Positions 8,416 through 16,912 of a DNA stretch of 51,825 bases are shown here, in pieces; position 1 is the stretch's first letter; every line of letters starts with the position of its first letter. This stretch comes from Deltaproteobacteria bacterium Ga0077539 (GTDB lineage Bacteria > Myxococcota_A > Polyangia > Polyangiales > Ga0077539). The position numbers were made by a program, and so were the translations under genes. The notes below the pieces were generated by a model. It was not told the origin of the DNA, searched no databases, and worked only from the letters and a program-made list of their open reading frames with translations. The stretch lies in NCBI GenBank assembly GCA_001465015.1, contig LNEO01000138.1:1-51825 (forward strand), read 5' to 3'.

Positions 8416-11085
8416 TCAACGGCGCAAGAAGATCGGGTTGGTGACGCCGAACGCCGCGCGTCCAGGGTAGAGCGGCAGCAGCTCTTGCCCGTGCGCGACG
8501 AAGACCACCCACGAGCCCGTGGCGGCCACCGGGACGGGCACGGTGCGACGCAGTCGTTCGGACGACATGCCCATCGCCGCAGGGATCGCGACGCGAGGTT
8601 GGCTCACGCCGTCGACGATGACCTCGAGCTCGGTCAACCGCACCCAGCCGGGCGCTTGAATCCGCAGGTCGACGTTGGCCATCGCGCCGACGCCCGTCGC
8701 TTCCTGGCCGGGGCCGACCATCATGCCCTGCACTTGCGCGGTCAGGTACGCGCCGCCCGAGATCACGCTGCGACCCGCGGCGACGCTGTCTCGCACTGTG
8801 TTGTTGCTGAGCATGCGTGGGTTGTCCATGCCGACCTGAAGGTACGTGCGCGGATAGCCCGTCGCGCTGTTCGGCAGGATCGCGTGCGAGTCGCTGGACC
8901 CGACGGCGTACACGCGCCGTCCGTTGCGCAGCATCGCGAACCAATCGCGCACGGATGCTCCGCGGTTCTCTTCGAACGAGCTCTCGTTGAAGACCTCGAC
9001 CACGGTGAACTGCGTGTCCCAGTGCGAGGGGCGCCCGACTCCGGTCATCGGATCGAGACCAGACGCGGCGAAGTACGCTCCGCCCGCGGCGGAGCTCGAC
9101 GGGTGGTTGATGATGATCGTCGGGCGCTCGGGCCGCGCGCGAACGTCGGCGAAGACGGCGGGCGGCAAGCGGTTTGCCCAGGCAAAGGTCCCGTTGTTGG
9201 GCTCGTTGGTCCGCGGCGTCAGCGGCAGGACGTTGAAGTGTCCCCACGTAAACGTCGTGAGCTCGAGCGCAGGGACGCCGAACACCCACTGTCCGACGCC
9301 CATGTCCGAGATCACTGGCTCGAAGTCCATCACGTACTCGTGGTCGGTGCGGACGGCGATCTCGAGTCCATCCGCGATCATCGACGCGAGCTTGTAGCGC
9401 GCAGGATCGGGAGCGTCGGGCGATCGATTGGTGTGGATGTGAAAGTCGCCGCTCATCGCGCCGGCGGTGTCGACCGAGCGACGAAGCACCGGGCGCACCA
9501 TCGCGGTCGCGTTGGCCATGACGTCGACCTCTTGCGTCGCGATCTCGTACTCGAAGCCGCGCCCCGCGATGACGCGGTAGCGACCAGCGGGAACGCGAAG
9601 CGTCGCTCGTCCGTCCGTCGGAAACACGACGTGATTGCGTCGATTGCCGGGCGTCGCCTCACCATGCGACGACGGGAGCGACGGGGGTGAGCCCATGACG
9701 GGCTCGACGAGGATGCGCGACGGAAGCGCGGTCATCGCGTCGTCGGTGACGGCGATGTCGAGCGTCCCGATCGTGGCGAGCCGGAGGTTGGCGGTGCCGG
9801 TCGCGACCGGCGCGTCGACGGTGGGCGAGTTGCCGTCGCCCTCGCGCCACGCGACGAGGCGCGCCGCTTGATCGCCCGGAACGCGGAGCACGTAGTTGCC
9901 CATCGCGTCGACCGAGGCGCGCGTGAAATACCGCATTCCATCGGCGCTGGTCGCATGGACGCGAGCGCCCGTCGCGGGCATGCCGTTGCCATCCGTGACC
10001 TGACCGCGGATCTCGCGCTGCATCTGGGTCTGCAGGCGCGCGACCGCGGACTGAAGGCCGTCTGCGCCAGGACCGCCCACAACGACGCGCGCGACGTGTC
10101 GTCGAAACTGCGTGCACGCGGGAATCGAGTACGGCTGCGCTTCGAAGGCGTCGAAGCCTGACACGCTGAGAAAGTGACCGACGTTGGCGTTGGGGTCGAC
10201 CCACGCGTACGACGCGCCCGAGTCGTTGATGAAGCCGATCCACGGCTGCGGCGGGTGTCGGCCCGGATCGCTCGTGAACCCGACGCCCGGAAGGAACAGC
10301 GGCATTCGAGAGCGCTGAAAGAACCCGTGCAGGGCGAGCTGAACGCGGGTCGCCACCATGCGGTCGTGCGCGACGAGCACGTGCACATCGACGTGCTCTG
10401 CGTTGGGTGCGAGCGTGTACTCGAACGCCGCCCGATAGCCGCCGAGCTGCTGCGGCGCGATCGCCCGCGCAAACTCGTCGACGAAGGGAATCGCCGCGGT
10501 CACGCCGACGGCGCGAACCACCGCAGGCATCCCGTCGCGCCCGTCGTTGATGACGCCGACCGACTCTGCGCGGATCGTGAAGCGACCGAGCGTCGTGAGG
10601 GCCTCGTTGAAGTCCGCAGGGTCGACCAGGGCGCGGTTGCGCACGAGCGAAAGCCCGACGATCTTTCCACCGAAGGGGTCGTAGCCTGCGCCGGCGCGCG
10701 CGCCCTCGACGACGATCGCGACGCGCTCGTTGGCGAGCACGAAATCGCCGGCTTTGAACTCGTTCAACCCCGTCGGGTTGGGGGGCAACTGCCCGGCGGC
10801 GAGCTGCCCGGCCGTCGCGCGCATGGGCTGGATTTGCATCGGATCGAACGCCGGCATCATTCCCGGCGCGATCGTGAAGTTGCCCGTACAGGGCTGGGGG
10901 CTCGCGACGTCCGTCGGCGAGTCCGTCGCGACGTCGTCTCCCGCTTCCGATGGCAGCCCGGTATCATCGACTCCCGTGTCGGTCCCGCCGTCCATCGAGC
11001 CATCGGGCCTGGGCGGGTCGGTCCCGCAGTTCGAAGCAAGCGCGAGCGACGCCGCCAGCGTCCAAAACAACCCGGAATTACGCAT
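8416..11085 (-). CDS. CehA/McbA-like PHP-domain metallohydrolase, exported
   Basis: An 889-residue protein. The N-terminus is a signal sequence ending LASNC, followed by a Gly/Asp/Thr-rich linker to about residue 65. Lipidation is likely although Asn before Cys is unusual. Around 350-430 a carboxypeptidase-regulatory-like beta domain is seen (REIRGQVTDGNGMPATGARV and GNYVLRVPG). The PHP metallohydrolase domain follows: HIHT (His549, His551), RTDHE, ALELTT, WGHFNVLP, NHPSS, and a late GSSDSH. All of these are metal-binding positions of the PHP superfamily. Family members hydrolyse esters or phosphoesters (CehA is a carbaryl hydrolase), but the physiological substrate is unknown. The first 340 residues are beta-rich and unassigned. 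The start codon overlaps that of the divergent gene at 11084. Confidence 0.82.
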   Translation of the reverse strand: MRNSGLFWTLAASLALASNCGTDPPRPDGSMDGGTDTGVDDTGLPSEAGDDVATDSPTDVASPQPCTGNFTIAPGMMPAFDPMQIQPMRATAGQLAAGQLPPNPTGLNEFKAGDFVLANERVAIVVEGARAGAGYDPFGGKIVGLSLVRNRALVDPADFNEALTTLGRFTIRAESVGVINDGRDGMPAVVRAVGVTAAIPFVDEFARAIAPQQLGGYRAAFEYTLAPNAEHVDVHVLVAHDRMVATRVQLALHGFFQRSRMPLFLPGVGFTSDPGRHPPQPWIGFINDSGASYAWVDPNANVGHFLSVSGFDAFEAQPYSIPACTQFRRHVARVVVGGPGADGLQSAVARLQTQMQREIRGQVTDGNGMPATGARVHATSADGMRYFTRASVDAMGNYVLRVPGDQAARLVAWREGDGNSPTVDAPVATGTANLRLATIGTLDIAVTDDAMTALPSRILVEPVMGSPPSLPSSHGEATPGNRRNHVVFPTDGRATLRVPAGRYRVIAGRGFEYEIATQEVDVMANATAMVRPVLRRSVDTAGAMSGDFHIHTNRSPDAPDPARYKLASMIADGLEIAVRTDHEYVMDFEPVISDMGVGQWVFGVPALELTTFTWGHFNVLPLTPRTNEPNNGTFAWANRLPPAVFADVRARPERPTIIINHPSSSAAGGAYFAASGLDPMTGVGRPSHWDTQFTVVEVFNESSFEENRGASVRDWFAMLRNGRRVYAVGSSDSHAILPNSATGYPRTYLQVGMDNPRMLSNNTVRDSVAAGRSVISGGAYLTAQVQGMMVGPGQEATGVGAMANVDLRIQAPGWVRLTELEVIVDGVSQPRVAIPAAMGMSSERLRRTVPVPVAATGSWVVFVAHGQELLPLYPGRAAFGVTNPIFLRR

Positions 11086-11794
11086 GGCGCGAGTTTACAC
11101 AAAAGACACCGGCTTGTGTGTCGATCGACACGCGTCTGTCACGCGTCGTCGTTGGTTCGACCGCGCCCTCCGGGTGTGCGCGGTGGGGGCGGTCGCCTCG
11201 GTCGTTCTCTTCGCGGCCAACGCCCCTGCGTCGATCGAAGAGCAGCGCGCGAGGCTGCCACCTCCCGCCACGTGCGAGGACCCGGTCGAGGGCGAGTGGC
11301 GCGGAAAGAAGTACGAACCTCGCTGGGGCGACTGGTTCTCTGTCGTCCTCGAGATCCGCCGCGCGTCTCCGGGATCGAACATCCTCACCGGCAAGCTCAC
11401 CGCGACGATCTGGTACGCGACCGCGCAGGACGTCGAGCCGCCGCCGTGCTCTCCGCGCATCCGTCGGCACTACACCGTCGAGATGCCGGGCTCGGGCACG
11501 ATCGACGGCCAGCAGATCCGCTTCGGCGCGAGCACCTACCGCGTGACCAACGTCTATTGCGGCTCCTTCGAGAGCTACAACCCGGACAACTTCTCGGGCA
11601 CGATCGACCCAGCAATTCAAGAGTTTCAGTCCGTCAACAACGACGGCGGCCGCGCGGTCAACGACCCGATGGTGTTTCGACGCGTGCGCTGCTTTCAGCC
11701 CGGAGAGCGCACGCAGCGCGCGAACCTGCCGTCCGTCATCGTCGCGCCCCCCCTGATGCCGCCGGGGCGCTCGCGCGGATGCTCGTTGAACTGA
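11084..11794 (+). CDS. Hypothetical exported protein
   Basis: A 236-residue product with an N-terminal basic stretch (TRRRWFDR), a hydrophobic segment (about 29-45, ALRVCAVGAVASVVLFAANA) and a possible cleavage site after APAS. The mature part has about eight Cys or aromatic-rich beta segments (GEWRGKKYEPRWGDWFSVVLE, TIWYATAQ, GSGTIDGQQIRFGASTYRV), suggesting a small beta-barrel or lipocalin-like fold. This is inference. The ATG at 11084 shares bases with the divergent start of the PHP gene (CATG at 11083-11086). A TTG at 11114 would separate the two leaders. I see no named family. It is followed 43 bp later by another rightward gene. Confidence 0.6.
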   Translation: MARVYTKDTGLCVDRHASVTRRRWFDRALRVCAVGAVASVVLFAANAPASIEEQRARLPPPATCEDPVEGEWRGKKYEPRWGDWFSVVLEIRRASPGSNILTGKLTATIWYATAQDVEPPPCSPRIRRHYTVEMPGSGTIDGQQIRFGASTYRVTNVYCGSFESYNPDNFSGTIDPAIQEFQSVNNDGGRAVNDPMVFRRVRCFQPGERTQRANLPSVIVAPPLMPPGRSRGCSLN

Positions 11795-11837
11795 GCGCAC
11801 CCGAGCGGTCACATGGGTCGTGGTAGGCTCCCGCGAA

Positions 11838-12422
11838 ATGGCCTCGATCGACTCATTTTTCGTTGGTGATCGCGTGGACATCGAAGGGCTCGCCAAGGCG
11901 CTCGACGCCATGGCCGAGCTCGAGCGACGCGACGCCGCTCGCTCGATGAACGCCCGACAACAAGCGCGGCTCTTCGACGCGGCGCGAGGGTTCAAGAAGA
12001 TCTCGATCGACGACTTCGTCCCGAAAGAGAAGGGAAGCTTGTCGCCGGTGATCCACTACGGGCGCAACTCGCTGCTGCTGTTCACGCAGTTTCAGAAGCG
12101 CTTCTGCCGCGCGCCCGAGGACGTCTCGGACCACGAGCTGTGGGGATACAACGAGCAGACGATGAAGGCCTTCACGGGCCCTGGGTACTTCGTCGCGTAC
12201 AACATCGACGACGGCGAGGTGAACATCGACTACACCCGCGTTCCGCCGAAGGGCGCGCCGGGCTGGCCCGACGTGTTGCCGAACAGCGCGAAGCTCTCTC
12301 GCTTCATCTACAACGGCACCCAAGACCGCATGCGCGGCGTCAGCAAGCACGTCACCATCGGCCGCGCCTCGCGCGCTGGCAAGGACATGGACAACTGGTT
12401 CGTGCTCGTGCGCGAGGGCTGA
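11838..12422 (+). CDS. Conserved hypothetical protein, cytoplasmic, 194 aa
   Basis: I take the ATG at 11838; a GTG at 11820 is in frame but adds only six residues. There is no signal peptide or membrane segment. The first half is helical with charged residues (LAKALDAMAELERRDAARSM). The second half contains distinctive blocks: SPVIHYGRNSLLLFTQFQKRF, WGYNEQTMKAFTGPGYFVAY, GEVNIDYTRVPP and VSKHVTIGRASRAGKDMDNW. I recall similar uncharacterised proteins in other myxobacteria but cannot name a domain. The strong conservation-like aromatic and Gly pattern suggests a real folded enzyme or binding protein. It is convergent with the SDR gene to its right. Confidence 0.7.
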   Translation: MASIDSFFVGDRVDIEGLAKALDAMAELERRDAARSMNARQQARLFDAARGFKKISIDDFVPKEKGSLSPVIHYGRNSLLLFTQFQKRFCRAPEDVSDHELWGYNEQTMKAFTGPGYFVAYNIDDGEVNIDYTRVPPKGAPGWPDVLPNSAKLSRFIYNGTQDRMRGVSKHVTIGRASRAGKDMDNWFVLVREG

Positions 12423-12485
12423 CCGTCACGCCGCCGCTCCGAATCGCCACGAACCGATCGAGACGAGCTTCGGGTGAGCCACAAT

Positions 12486-13223
12486 TCATATCCCGCCGTT
12501 GACGGGGAGGACCTTTCCGTTGACGTAGGTGTTCTCGAGCGCCAGCCAGGCGATCGCGCGCGCCGCTTCGTTCGGGGTCCCGAAGCGCCTCAGCGCGCTG
12601 AACGCGCGGTACTGCTCGCGCAGCTTCGCGTCGAGCGCCAGCGAGAGCCCGCTGTCCAACAGGCCCAGCGCCACCATGTTCACGCGCACTCCCAGAGGCC
12701 CTAACTCTTTGGCTGCGGCCATGCACAGCGCCGACAACATCCCTTGCGTCGCCGCGTACACCGGGGGGATGGGCAGCGACTGCGCGCGGTCGAGTCCGCC
12801 CACAAAAACAAGATCTCCTCCCTCTCTCATGATCATCCGGTGTCCGAACGTTCGGCACACCTCGCTCGCGGACCGCGCGTTGATCGCGATCGATCGATCC
12901 CACTCCTTGTCCAACGCCGATCGGAGCGTGGCGGTCTCGAGCACGCCTGCGCAATGCACGACGACAGACGGAGCCCACGCCTCGCGATCGAGCTCGATGG
13001 CGAGCGCACCCACCGCGCCGCGCCGCGCCAAATCGAGAGGGATCGCAGTGAATCCGTGCGCGGACTCCAGCATCCTCGCCCGCGGCTCTTGCTGATGAAA
13101 AGTGAACACAACGTCGCACCCGCGCTTCGCGAGCTCGCTGAGCAACGCGGCGCCCACCGCGCCAGTCCCGCCGAGCACGAGCACCTGGCGTCGGCGCTGC
13201 TGTTGCGGATCGCTTACGGTCAT
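12486..13223 (-). CDS. SDR-family protein with degenerate active site
   Basis: A 245-residue short-chain dehydrogenase/reductase-fold protein. The start at 13223 overlaps the aminotransferase stop as ATGA; the frame is open further upstream but that is antisense-like filler. The Rossmann glycine motif is LVLGGTGAVG (15-24), followed by HCAG (90-93, the NNAG equivalent) and the usual C-terminal VNGKVLPVNGG. The catalytic motif is altered: Tyr156 is present but the Lys four residues later is Gln160 (YAATQ, codon CAA), and the usual catalytic Ser region reads VFVGG (139-143). It may bind NAD(P) without classical oxidoreductase chemistry, or be a regulatory/pseudoenzyme partner of the upstream SDR. 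It is the last gene of the radical SAM operon. Confidence 0.8.
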   Translation of the reverse strand: MTVSDPQQQRRRQVLVLGGTGAVGAALLSELAKRGCDVVFTFHQQEPRARMLESAHGFTAIPLDLARRGAVGALAIELDREAWAPSVVVHCAGVLETATLRSALDKEWDRSIAINARSASEVCRTFGHRMIMREGGDLVFVGGLDRAQSLPIPPVYAATQGMLSALCMAAAKELGPLGVRVNMVALGLLDSGLSLALDAKLREQYRAFSALRRFGTPNEAARAIAWLALENTYVNGKVLPVNGGI

Positions 13224-14530
13224 TGCAGCTCCTCGATGAACGCGAGCTCGTCTCGCACCGCTCTCACGAAGCGCTCGAGCGTCTCTTTCGGAATGTCGAA
13301 CCGCGGCTGCAGTCGAAACAATGACCAGTCGTGGCCGCACGTGAAGCAGAAGAATCCCCGGCGATACAGCCGGTGACACATCAGCGGCGAGATCACCGAC
13401 TGCCCGTGAACGCTCTTCGTATCGAAGCCGAGGTGCTCGAAGCTCACCCACGGGTGATCGGGTGCGTTCAGCGCCACGCCGAGCATCATCCCGACGCCGC
13501 GGACCTCGCGAAAGAGCGGCGAGCCCGAGAGCGCCTCGCGCAGGCTCTCTTTGAGCCACGCGCCGAGCTCTCGATTTCGTGTGATGCGCTCGGGCGTGAG
13601 CAGCTCGAGCGACGCCAGCGCGGCCACACAGGAAATCGCCGTGGTCCCGAGGGTGTTGTTGTGGCTCTCGGCCGAGGCGAAATCATCGCCGTACGCACGC
13701 AAAAAGAGCTCTCGGCGGGTGAGCATCACCGAGAGGGGCATGATGCCTCCGCCGAGCTGCTTGGCCAGCACGACGACGTCGGGCCGTCGCGGCCACTCGT
13801 GCGTCGCGAGCATGCCGAGCCCCGTGCGGCCCATGCCCGTCTGCACCTCGTCTGCGACGAGCAGCGTCCCGTGCTTCTCTGTGAGCTCGCAGAGCGCTTC
13901 GACGAAGGGCCGCGGCAGCGCGCGCACGCCTCCTTCGCCCTGCACCGGTTCGACCACCACGCACGCGACGTCGCCGCCCGAGAGGGCCTTCGCCAACGCG
14001 TCGACGGCTCCGAACGGAACGCTCTCTACGCCTTCGACAAACGGTCCGAACGGGTCGCGGAGATAGCCCTTCGCCATGAGCGAAACGCTTCCGAACGTGC
14101 ATCCGTGATAGGCGCCTTCGAGGCCGAGGATCTTCGGTCTGCGCGTCATCATCCTCGCGAGCTTGAGCGCCGCTTCGATCGCGTCGCTGCCCGTGCAGCC
14201 GAAGAACGCGTTGTCGTAGCCGGTGCGCTCGTAGAGCCTGCGCGCGAGCCGCCCGGCGTACGGGTTGACGCGGGACGGATACCAGGAGGGCGCGTCAGTC
14301 GCGAGATAGCCCTTGATCGCCTCGCCGATCACCGGGTTGCGATGGTCGAACGCCTGCGTCCCGTGAAAGTCTTCGAACGCGTGCCCCTCGTCGTCGCGAA
14401 GGAGGCCGTCGCGCGCGGCGACGATCTTGATGGGTTCACCCGCGAGCGCCGCCCGCTGCGCGATCAGCGGGTTGACGAACTCGCGATACTCGTCGAACCC
14501 CGCGCGCAGGATGTCTTCGTGTTTCTCCAT
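13220..14530 (-). CDS. Class III PLP-dependent aminotransferase
   Basis: A full-length (436 aa) fold-type I, class III aminotransferase. Visible signatures are FFGCTGSDAIEAALKLAR (109-126, cofactor phosphate region), GAYHG (139-143), VVVEPVQGEGG (191-201), the cofactor-binding Asp in VADEVQTGMGRTG (Asp227) and the Schiff-base Lys257 in VVLAKQLGGG. The C-terminal region around FFCFTCGHDWSLFRLQP is Cys/aromatic-rich and presumably shapes the substrate pocket. Class III enzymes act on non-alpha amino groups, for example omega-amino acids, diamines or sugar-like aldehydes. It has a ribosome site AGGGAG just upstream of ATG, lies 32 bp after an SDR gene and overlaps the next SDR by 4 nt. An alcohol-to-ketone-to-amine sequence is the natural reading of this context. 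Confidence 0.9.
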   Translation of the reverse strand: MEKHEDILRAGFDEYREFVNPLIAQRAALAGEPIKIVAARDGLLRDDEGHAFEDFHGTQAFDHRNPVIGEAIKGYLATDAPSWYPSRVNPYAGRLARRLYERTGYDNAFFGCTGSDAIEAALKLARMMTRRPKILGLEGAYHGCTFGSVSLMAKGYLRDPFGPFVEGVESVPFGAVDALAKALSGGDVACVVVEPVQGEGGVRALPRPFVEALCELTEKHGTLLVADEVQTGMGRTGLGMLATHEWPRRPDVVVLAKQLGGGIMPLSVMLTRRELFLRAYGDDFASAESHNNTLGTTAISCVAALASLELLTPERITRNRELGAWLKESLREALSGSPLFREVRGVGMMLGVALNAPDHPWVSFEHLGFDTKSVHGQSVISPLMCHRLYRRGFFCFTCGHDWSLFRLQPRFDIPKETLERFVRAVRDELAFIEELQ

Positions 14531-14562
14531 GGAGCTCCCTGTGTCCTATCGAACGCTCGGCG

Positions 14563-15309
14563 CTACAGGCCGCCGTCCGCCGCGAGCTTCGCGCCGCTGA
14601 CGAACGAGCTCTCGCTCGAGACAAGAAACGCCGCGAGCTCGGCGACCTCTTCGGCGCGCCCCACGCGGTGCATCGGGCACTGCTCGAGGTACTCGCGCAT
14701 GCGGTGCTGCGGCATGCCCAGGGCGAGCCCGGTGTCGAGCATCCCGGGAGCCAGGAGATTGACGCGGATTCCATAGCGGCCGACCTCGCGGGCCAGCGCC
14801 TCGGTCAGCCCGCGAACGGCGGACTTGGACGCCGCGTAGTGCACGGGCGCCTCGATGACGCGCTCGCTCGAGAAGTTGCCGATGTTGAGAATCGACCCTG
14901 ATTTCGCACGGATCATGGGCCTCAGCGCGGCGCGGCTGAAGAGGTACACGCCCTTGACGTTGACGGCCATGACGTTGTCGAAGTCTTGCTCTTCGAGCAG
15001 CGAGATCGGCAACACTTGCATCACCGCCGCGCAGTTGACCAGCGCGTCGATGGCGCCCCATGCGCTCACCACGGCGTCGACGGCCTGCTTGGCGTGGGCG
15101 CTGTCGGTCACCGTTCCCTGCAGCACGATGGGGTCGCTGTGGCCCGCCTCGCGGACCAACCTCGCGGACTCTTCGGCGCTCGAGGTGTCGCGTCGATAGG
15201 TGAAGGCGACGCGCGCTCCGTGCCTGGCGAACGCGATCGAAATCGCGCGGCCGAGCCCCCGCGATCCGCCGGTGATCAGGCAGCGGGCGCCTTCGAGCAG
15301 CTTGCTCAC
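14563..15309 (-). CDS. SDR-family NAD(P)-dependent oxidoreductase
   Basis: A 248-residue classical-length SDR. The GTG start at 15309 overlaps the stop of the radical SAM gene (GTGA at 15306-15309), so the two are translationally coupled. Motifs are CLITGGSRGLG (10-20), the VNCAAV variant of NNAG (91-96), VNVKGVY (117-122) and Tyr158/Lys162 in HYAASKSA. The C-terminal FVSGAKLAADGG is the usual FabG-like ending. The catalytic Ser lies near NFSSE, slightly displaced from the common spacing. It is probably a functional alcohol/ketone oxidoreductase acting before or after the radical SAM step. Downstream is the aminotransferase, for which it could supply a carbonyl substrate. Confidence 0.87.
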   Translation of the reverse strand: MSKLLEGARCLITGGSRGLGRAISIAFARHGARVAFTYRRDTSSAEESARLVREAGHSDPIVLQGTVTDSAHAKQAVDAVVSAWGAIDALVNCAAVMQVLPISLLEEQDFDNVMAVNVKGVYLFSRAALRPMIRAKSGSILNIGNFSSERVIEAPVHYAASKSAVRGLTEALAREVGRYGIRVNLLAPGMLDTGLALGMPQHRMREYLEQCPMHRVGRAEEVAELAAFLVSSESSFVSGAKLAADGGL

Positions 15310-16796
15310 GAGCCTCTCCTGCCGCCGACGATGGGGAGCGAGCGCTGACCGCCCGTTCGCGCCCCCCACGATTGCGGCGCTTGCACGAAGCGCGGCTCTT
15401 TGTCGCGGTACAGCACGTTGTAGTTGCACACGGGAACGGTCCTTCCGTCGGCGTAGCAGTTGGAGTCGCAGCACAGATAGGCGCGCTCGGTGTCGAAGTT
15501 GTCCTCGTCCATGTGCGAGTGGACGTAGACGGCCTTGGCCGCGCGTTCTCCCACGCGGATCGAGGCCTTTGTGTCCAGCGCCCGCTCAGACGGAAAGAGG
15601 GTCCTGACGAGTCGATCGAGCATCGCGAGCGCTCTCTCGTCGTCTTCGCCGCCGCGGGCCCACACCCTGTCGATCGCGTCTTGCAGCGCCGCTTCGAGCC
15701 TCGCCGAAGGCTCGAGGTACAGGTGATCCTCGAGGCACGCGTAGAGCTCGTCGCGCTCCATGAAGCGCAGAAACGACAGCGGCGGCCCGCCCTGCTCGTC
15801 GATGAGCAGATATGCGATCTGATAGCAAAGCGGGTGCGCGGACGGAGACGGAACAAAGTCCCCCACGCGCAGCATCCCCTGCGTGGTCTCTTCGATGCGC
15901 TCGAGCACCTCGAGCATCGAGATCCGCGCCGAGCGATCGAAGCTCGCGCCGCCCTGGCCCGTATACGTGATCGTGTGGACCTCGAGATGGCGCACGCACG
16001 ACAGCTCCAAACCCATCTTGATGATCGCGCCGATCTCGTGGTCGTTGTAGCCGCGGCTCATCACTGGGATCAGCGTCGTGTCGACTCCGTATCGCTCGAG
16101 CAGCGTCAGCACCTTGTGCTTGAGCTCGACGAGCGCCGCCCCCTGCATCGCCCGATCGGTGTGCTTGTCGAACGTGTCGAACGAGAGCGCGATGCGCGCG
16201 TCGAGCTTCGCGAGCTTCTCGACGAGCGCCTCGTCCTTGGCGAGGCGAACGCCGTTCGAACATACGCTCACGCGGTGAATCCCGCGGTCGTGCGCCATCT
16301 CGATGAGCGACAAGAGCTCGGGGTGCAACAGCGGCTCGCCGCCGGTGAGGTTGATGAGGTCGAGCTCTCCGCCGCTCTCTCTCACGAGGTTGTCGAGCAC
16401 TCGCCCGAACTCCTCGCGGCTCATGTGAAAGGGCGAGTCGTTCTTGTTGTGGACGTAGCAGATCGGACAGTCGAGGTCGCACGCGCTGGTGATGGTCACC
16501 ACTGGCATTCGAATCCGCTGCGCGTGGCTCTCGCACGGGCCGCAGTCGAACGGACAGCCCTTGTCCACGGGGCGCGTCGGACCCGTAGGGGGGGCGCTCT
16601 TGGGCCGAATCGCTCGGGTGCGCTCGTACCACTCACCGTTGGTCGACAGGCGCACGCGCTGCTCGCCGTGCTCGTCGCAGCGCTTGTGCATCCACACTTC
16701 GTTGGCGCCGTCGACGACGACCCTCGCCGCGACGGCTTGCTTGCACGTGCGGCACAAACTCGTCGTCTCGTTGATCAGCCGCGCGGTCGCCGTCAT
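15306..16796 (-). CDS. Radical SAM enzyme, MJ0619/tetraether-synthase-like family
   Basis: A 496-residue radical SAM protein. The SAM-cluster motif is CDLDCPIC (Cys106, Cys110, Cys113), followed by the glycine motif NLTGGEP (149-155). Extra Cys clusters flank the core. An N-terminal LCRTC (15, 18) plus KRCDEHG (Cys40) looks like a metal-binding knuckle. GCPFDCGPC (81, 85, 88) lies just before the core. A C-terminal CCDSNC and VPVCNYN lies at 442-457. A preceding MDEDNFDTER block matches what I recall of the MJ0619 and Tes families, which carry out methylation of pterin carbon atoms or carbon-carbon coupling of lipid tails. These assignments are from remembered motif similarity. It heads an operon with SDR, aminotransferase and second SDR. 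The start at 16796 faces the fatty-acid hydroxylase gene across 116 bp. Confidence 0.82.
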   Translation of the reverse strand: MTATARLINETTSLCRTCKQAVAARVVVDGANEVWMHKRCDEHGEQRVRLSTNGEWYERTRAIRPKSAPPTGPTRPVDKGCPFDCGPCESHAQRIRMPVVTITSACDLDCPICYVHNKNDSPFHMSREEFGRVLDNLVRESGGELDLINLTGGEPLLHPELLSLIEMAHDRGIHRVSVCSNGVRLAKDEALVEKLAKLDARIALSFDTFDKHTDRAMQGAALVELKHKVLTLLERYGVDTTLIPVMSRGYNDHEIGAIIKMGLELSCVRHLEVHTITYTGQGGASFDRSARISMLEVLERIEETTQGMLRVGDFVPSPSAHPLCYQIAYLLIDEQGGPPLSFLRFMERDELYACLEDHLYLEPSARLEAALQDAIDRVWARGGEDDERALAMLDRLVRTLFPSERALDTKASIRVGERAAKAVYVHSHMDEDNFDTERAYLCCDSNCYADGRTVPVCNYNVLYRDKEPRFVQAPQSWGARTGGQRSLPIVGGRRGS

Positions 16797-16912
16797 GACG
16801 AGCGCGATGATGCGCAGATTTCACGCGCTTTGCAGCACTTGGTGATCGATCGACGCTGGATCGATGCGGGCGTCATTGTCTGGCGGTGGCTCGGCGCCTA
16901 CGCTCGTGCGCG

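Noticed and set aside
8375..9289. N-terminal extension of the lipoprotein at 7796-8374
   Set aside because: It runs inside the PHP-domain gene in another frame. The signal peptide begins at 8374.
13331..14776. 481-residue + frame opposite the aminotransferase
   Set aside because: It is antisense to a well-supported class III aminotransferase and has no protein character.
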